From the NCBI GenBank assembly GCA_964654825.1, contig CAZZKG010000012.1, forward strand, positions 1 through 64,000: DNA of 64,000 nt. The letters run 5' to 3'. Below, one piece after another: positions 60,593-64,000 of the stretch. The DNA is from CAZZKG01 sp964654825 (GTDB lineage Bacteria > Gemmatimonadota > CAZMKB01). Each line of letters starts with the position of its first letter. The stretch's first letter is position 1. The position numbers were made by a program, and so were the translations under genes. The notes beneath the pieces are model-generated. The model was not told the origin of the DNA. It saw nothing but the letters and a program-made list of their open reading frames with translations, and did no database searches.

Positions 60593-61115
60593 GATATTCT
60601 CCGAATCAATCGATCAGGGAAACCGGTATCCCTGAACAAGCAAAAAATATGCCATGGCACGGTCGCCCCCGGATACGGATGAATCTCAGTTTTCAACTTT
60701 CTGCATCCCCCCACACAAGTCTATAGATGGATTATTGTAACTCGTTCGTGTACTGCGAGATGTATTGAGAGAATCGAGATATCGGATAACCAATCACACA
60801 TCGTTGTGATACATATTGATCAAAAGGCAGACAGGATAAGAACCCCGGGAACGATCAGTTACCAGGTCTGTCAGAATCGATCGATGAAAAGTTTTCTGAG
60901 CAGCACGATATTTGTACTACCGTCTGTGCGACAGGTGGATATGATTACTGCTGTTCAGACCTTTCTCACGCAGGAACATGCAATATGTATCGATTAATAA
61001 ACTGTGAGAGGAATATTGTAGTACTGAATATGAGAAAGATGAATGTAGGAGGATTCGTCCCAGGAGAGAATTATGGACTGTTTTTATTGAGAGAGTCCAG
61101 ACAAGCAGGTACGGT
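60593..61115. other. Long AT-rich intergenic region
   Basis: More than 500 bp between the divergent glycoside hydrolase and methyltransferase genes. It holds a near-palindrome close to the hydrolase start (60614-60635) and an ATCACA-N6-TGTGAT inverted repeat at 60793-60810 of unknown meaning. I see no gene, RNA or mobile element. Confidence 0.4.
60614..60635. promoter_or_regulatory. 22-bp near-palindrome, candidate operator
   Basis: TCAGGGA (60614-60620) and TCCCTGA (60629-60635) are perfect inverted repeats around AACCGGTA, whose core ACCGGT is itself palindromic; only one base pair breaks dyad symmetry. It lies 22-43 bp upstream of the glycoside hydrolase ATG (minus strand). It could be a repressor site or a leader hairpin. 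Confidence 0.4.
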
Positions 61116-61144
61116 TTGACTTTTTCTCCTGATTGGGATATCCT
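61116..61144 (+). promoter_or_regulatory. Predicted sigma70-type promoter of the methyltransferase gene
   Basis: TTGACT (61116-61121), 17-base spacer, TATCCT (61139-61144). Transcription would begin near 61151, which excludes the TTG at 61133 as a start and supports ATG 61217 or 61190. Confidence 0.5.
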
Positions 61145-61216
61145 ATACGGATTCATAGTCAGAAAAATCGGCCCGAGTATATCCCGGGGATGATCCCCGC
61201 AGGAGTTTCAATCTTG

Positions 61217-61981
61217 ATGTCCCGGCGAGAAAAAAAAGGGGTGTTGTCTGACCTGTCGGAGTTGAGCCGACAGGCGATGATCGAAGGAAAGAAAATAGAT
61301 CTCAGTGGATGTTATTATGGAGATCCACACTGGAAAGGCGCAGTATCCCGGGACATCCCGGAATACTATTATTTACTCGCCGGTCTTGTGAGGATCAAGG
61401 AACTCACGCACATACTGGAGATCGGCACCCACTTTGGCGGAGCAATCATGTCCATGAATCATGGACTCAGCAGAGACGCCGCATCGAGAAGTCGACTGGT
61501 CACCGTCGATCTCACCCACTTGAATGAAGAAGGATTTCAGAGGCATCGTGGTATTAATCGCATACAGGGTGATGCTCTCAACCCGAAAGTAGTAAAACAG
61601 GTGACACGCTACTTCGACAGGAGTATCGATCTACTTTTCGTGGACACAATACACTATTACCGCCAGGCCTTCTACTCGGCTGCGATCTACGCTAATCGTC
61701 TCCAGCCGACGATCATCGTTTTCGATGATATCCATCTCAACAGTTCGATGAACAGGCTCTGGAATTATGTCACAGAGCTCTTCGAAGGTCTAACCTATGA
61801 CGCTTCCGCGCTCTGCGATCGGGAGCGTGCCGGTATCGGTTTACTTGCATGCCGGTACCCTTTTACATGGTCGGAAAAAAACCTGTCCCTGTGGAGGCAC
61901 TTCTGGGCCGCAAGAAGAGGTGTCGCCCGACATGTGCCACGGCAGCTGAGAGCACTGCTGAAGCATAAACTGTTTTTCTGA
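61217..61981 (+). CDS. Class I SAM-dependent methyltransferase-like protein
   Basis: 254 aa from ATG 61217 (GGAG eleven bases upstream; ATG 61190 is an alternative). The SAM-binding fold shows ILEIGTHFGGAIMSMNHGLS (about 63-82), LVTVDLTHL, RIQGDALNPKVV, and IDLLFVDTIHYYRQAFYSA (about 137-155), then IIVFDDIHLNSSMNRLW with the acidic DD pair. This layout matches the Methyltransf_24 and cephalosporin-hydroxylase/rhamnosyl O-methyltransferase groups that act on sugars or small molecules, often with a bound metal. The C-terminus is basic. Monocistronic, with a 24-bp gap to the convergent norB. Confidence 0.78.
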   Translation: MSRREKKGVLSDLSELSRQAMIEGKKIDLSGCYYGDPHWKGAVSRDIPEYYYLLAGLVRIKELTHILEIGTHFGGAIMSMNHGLSRDAASRSRLVTVDLTHLNEEGFQRHRGINRIQGDALNPKVVKQVTRYFDRSIDLLFVDTIHYYRQAFYSAAIYANRLQPTIIVFDDIHLNSSMNRLWNYVTELFEGLTYDASALCDRERAGIGLLACRYPFTWSEKNLSLWRHFWAARRGVARHVPRQLRALLKHKLFF

Positions 61982-62005
61982 TCCCTTCTCTGATTGAAGA
62001 TCTCT

Positions 62006-63346
62006 CTATCCCGCCGGCTCAGCCGCAGGCTTCAACGTCAGCAGATGTCTGATGACCAGGAGTGCACCGGGCAGCACCATAAGCAGTCCATGAGCGAAGA
62101 CCACGAACATCCAGAACCTTATCGGCTCCTGGGATACGATGTACGGTTGTCCCTGCACCCGCTCGAGGTACGTCTGCAGGACACCTGCCACAGCGAACCC
62201 GAGACTCATCCCGAGGACGCCCAGAGACATCAACCAGAATCCAAGACGCCCTCCCTTTTCCAGGTATCTGCCGTCGGGAAAACCTTTCAGGCGTGGCAGA
62301 GCATAGTAGAAAAACGTGAGATTGATCAGTACATAAGCGCCGTAGAATGCGAGGTGTCCGTGTGACACGGTAACCTGGCTGCCGTGCGTGTAGTAGTTGA
62401 TCATGGGTAAGGTGTGGGCAAAACCGAACAGCCCGGCACCTATGACGTGAAGGATCACATTCGCCCAGAGATAGATCCAGGTCAGTTTCGGTTCGAAAGC
62501 ACGTTTACTCTGTTTGGCGTGAATATACGTGTCATAAAGCATCAGGAATATGGGGAGAGGTTCGAGAGCCGAAAAAATACCACCAACCCACAACCAGTAC
62601 CTCGGTGCCCCGAGCCAGTAATAGTGGTGCCCCGTCCCGGCGATTCCGGTAAAAAGAAAGAGCCCGAGCTCGACATAGAGCCATTTTTCTATGATTTTCC
62701 TCTCCACTCCCGTGAGTTTTATGAGAACGAATGCCGTAATCGCTGCCGTAATCAACTCCCAGGCACCCTCGACCCACAGGTGAATAACCCACCACCAGTA
62801 ATACCAGTCTACCGCGAGGTTCCTGTAGAATGGAATCCCAAAAAGATACAGAACGGAGAGAAAGACGAGTCCCGCCAGGAGAGATCCCTGAACGGGTGTC
62901 CACTGCTTTGCCTTGATCATGGTGATACCCACATTAAAAAGGAACATCAGTGCGGCAACGACAATGACCAGGTCGAGAGGGCGTGGAATTTCAAGGAGCG
63001 GCCGTCCCTGTGTCCATCCGAAGAGAAACCCGACGAGGGCCGTAACCCCGGTCGCGACGAGGAGGATGAGCTGTACAATGGCGAGTTTCGGTGAGGCCAG
63101 TTCTCTCCCGGTCTCCTCCGGAACGATGTAGAAGGTCGCCCCCATGAACCCCAGGAGCAGCCACAGGACGAGGAGATTCGTGTGCATGGCGCGGGATGTG
63201 GAAAACGGGAATACGTCAACCACACCCTGTGGGATAGTGACAAAATACTGCACGGCGAGCCACAACCCCATCATGATCTGCAGTGCAAAAAGAAGAAGTG
63301 CGATTACAAAATAAGCGTGTGCAACCCGCTGGCTCTGGTATTTCAT
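62006..63346 (-). CDS. norB: Nitric oxide reductase subunit B
   Basis: 446 aa haem-copper oxidase family protein with twelve membrane helices. ATG 63346 has a perfect GGAGGTGA just upstream. NorB features: AMHTNLLVLWLLLGFMGATF (His of low-spin haem b), VPEETGREL, YYWWWVIHLWVEGAWELI with the FeB His and the NorB-specific Glu (about 190-208), GTGHHYYWLGAPRYW (FeB His pair), FSALEPLPIF, and NYYTHGSQVTVSHGHLAFYG with the two haem-ligand His. The Glu and absence of the cross-linked Tyr mark it as a cytochrome c-dependent NO reductase, not an oxidase. It reduces 2 NO to N2O. The start lies four bases after the norC stop, so the order is norC-norB. Confidence 0.95.
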   Translation of the reverse strand: MKYQSQRVAHAYFVIALLLFALQIMMGLWLAVQYFVTIPQGVVDVFPFSTSRAMHTNLLVLWLLLGFMGATFYIVPEETGRELASPKLAIVQLILLVATGVTALVGFLFGWTQGRPLLEIPRPLDLVIVVAALMFLFNVGITMIKAKQWTPVQGSLLAGLVFLSVLYLFGIPFYRNLAVDWYYWWWVIHLWVEGAWELITAAITAFVLIKLTGVERKIIEKWLYVELGLFLFTGIAGTGHHYYWLGAPRYWLWVGGIFSALEPLPIFLMLYDTYIHAKQSKRAFEPKLTWIYLWANVILHVIGAGLFGFAHTLPMINYYTHGSQVTVSHGHLAFYGAYVLINLTFFYYALPRLKGFPDGRYLEKGGRLGFWLMSLGVLGMSLGFAVAGVLQTYLERVQGQPYIVSQEPIRFWMFVVFAHGLLMVLPGALLVIRHLLTLKPAAEPAG

Positions 63347-63350
63347 GATG

Positions 63351-64000
63351 TCACCTCCGATCCCGGGCCGAGAGTGAAACGACAAATGCGCCGATCATCA
63401 TCCGCTGTCCTTCATCGAGATGGCCGTATGCGGGCATTTCGACACCTTTTGCCATCGAATCGGGATTCTCGAGATAATCCGCAATCCAGCGTGCATCCCG
63501 TCTCTCCCCTATCCACTCCAGGCGAGGACCTATCCGCCCTCCTTCATCTCCCATCGTATGGCATGCAAGACACCCTCCCTCCTTAACAAGAGCGGCCCCC
63601 GGTGAGAGGACTGCGCCGGCGAGGAGTCGTCTGGTGGAACTTTTCCAGCGTGCTTCCGAATGCTGGGGCGGCCAGTCGTTGTTTTCTATGGCTGAAACCC
63701 AGCGCAGGTATGCTATGATGTCTTCGATCTCCTGGGTGTCCAGGTTCAGCTGAGGCATCTTGCGGTAGGAATCTCGGAAGACCACCTCAGGGCTCTTCAG
63801 GCGTCGCCTGATACTGCCCTCACCGAGCCTCGTATAAACACGAGTCAGATCGGGTGCGTAATAACCACCGAATCCCAGAATGGTGTGACAGTCATTACAG
63901 TTGTAACGCTCGAAGGCTCTCTTCCCGGAAACCACCTGTTCATCAATTCGGTCCGCATGGGTCAGTGTATCAAACTGACGGTGGCTGTCCACGGTGAGAG
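63351..64000 (-). CDS. norC: Nitric oxide reductase subunit C with a second cytochrome c domain (5' partial)
   Basis: At least 215 residues; the frame stays open to the end of the window and the N-terminal membrane helix typical of NorC must lie beyond 64000. The first domain is NorC-like: VVSGKRAFERYNCNDCHTIL with haem CNDCH, GGYYAPDLTRVY, the axial Met in YRKMPQLNL and DIIAYLRWVSAIENNDWPP. A second class I cytochrome c follows: ALVKEGGCLACHTMGDEGG with CLACH, GPRLEWIG and VEMPAYGHL. Standard NorC has one haem and about 150 residues, so this is an extended, dihaem variant that may take electrons from a different donor. Its stop is four bases before norB. Confidence 0.9.
   Translation of the reverse strand, partial: LTVDSHRQFDTLTHADRIDEQVVSGKRAFERYNCNDCHTILGFGGYYAPDLTRVYTRLGEGSIRRRLKSPEVVFRDSYRKMPQLNLDTQEIEDIIAYLRWVSAIENNDWPPQHSEARWKSSTRRLLAGAVLSPGAALVKEGGCLACHTMGDEGGRIGPRLEWIGERRDARWIADYLENPDSMAKGVEMPAYGHLDEGQRMMIGAFVVSLSARDRR

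Noticed and set aside
60793..60810. ATCACA-N6-TGTGAT inverted repeat resembling a CRP-type site
   Set aside because: Half-sites are in the opposite order to the CRP consensus (TGTGA-N6-TCACA) and no promoter is next to it.
1..64000. tRNA, rRNA, CRISPR arrays, prophage or insertion sequences
   Set aside because: Looked for cloverleaf ends, regularly spaced repeats, transposase or integrase motifs and terminal inverted repeats; none were seen.

Overview
The window reads as a chromosomal segment of a Gram-negative bacterium, probably an uncultured member of the Fibrobacteres-Chlorobi-Bacteroidetes (FCB) superphylum recovered as a metagenome scaffold. Support: three secreted proteins end in a FlgD/Por-type tail with the NYPNPFNP signature; there are FG-GAP and ASPIC/UnbV propeller proteins, a Wzi-type outer-membrane protein and two heptosyltransferase-like GT9 enzymes (an LPS envelope). 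A run of exactly 100 N (46370-46469) is a scaffold join. The phylum is inference; Krumholzibacteriota, Latescibacterota or Eisenbacteria-like lineages would all fit.

Layout. 1-12948: surface polysaccharide cluster (Wzi-like porin, initiating sugar-phosphate transferase, asparagine synthase-type amidotransferase, Wzy/WaaL-like membrane protein, five glycosyltransferases, and a convergent GT9). 13312-19061: glutaryl-CoA-dehydrogenase-like enzyme, VanZ-like protein, Crp/Fnr regulator, membrane-anchored 'sulfatase' with a Thr nucleophile, methyltransferase. 19339-22732: MarR regulator, then an ECF sigma / zinc anti-sigma / Spy-CpxP-like set and a putative lipoprotein. 22816-27156 (minus): candidate small protein, FG-GAP propeller protein, PafA-like phosphatase lipoprotein. 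27318-28902: MDR oxidoreductase and an unknown protein. 28909-32605 (minus): a tight four-gene unit selD, radical SAM, arylamine N-acetyltransferase, DUF4416. 32918-41751: cytochrome c lipoprotein, RluA pseudouridine synthase, two large secreted proteins with sorting tails, DASS transporter.

41853-54347 is the most coherent block: a near-consensus promoter, a leader peptide with Trp-Cys-Trp-Trp, an antiterminator and an attenuator, then trpE-G-D-C-F-B-A followed without a visible break by aroF, aroA, aroE, aroC, an aroK-aroB fusion and aroQ. One transcript would encode six of the seven shikimate-pathway activities as separate genes or domains (all seven steps counting both halves of AroKB) plus all tryptophan enzymes, under tryptophan attenuation. 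54379-64000: serpin, a frameshifted B12-binding radical SAM gene, a repeat-containing secreted protein, a GHL15-like glycoside hydrolase, a SAM methyltransferase, and nitric oxide reductase NorB with a NorC that carries two haem c sites and runs off the window end.

The strongest hidden signal is in selD: conventional ORF calling starts the gene too late because the active-site selenocysteine is encoded by an in-frame TGA (32552-32554), followed at once by a 7-bp stem plus inner stem that fits a bacterial SECIS. This means the organism should make selenoproteins. No tRNA, rRNA, CRISPR, prophage or insertion sequence was recognised.
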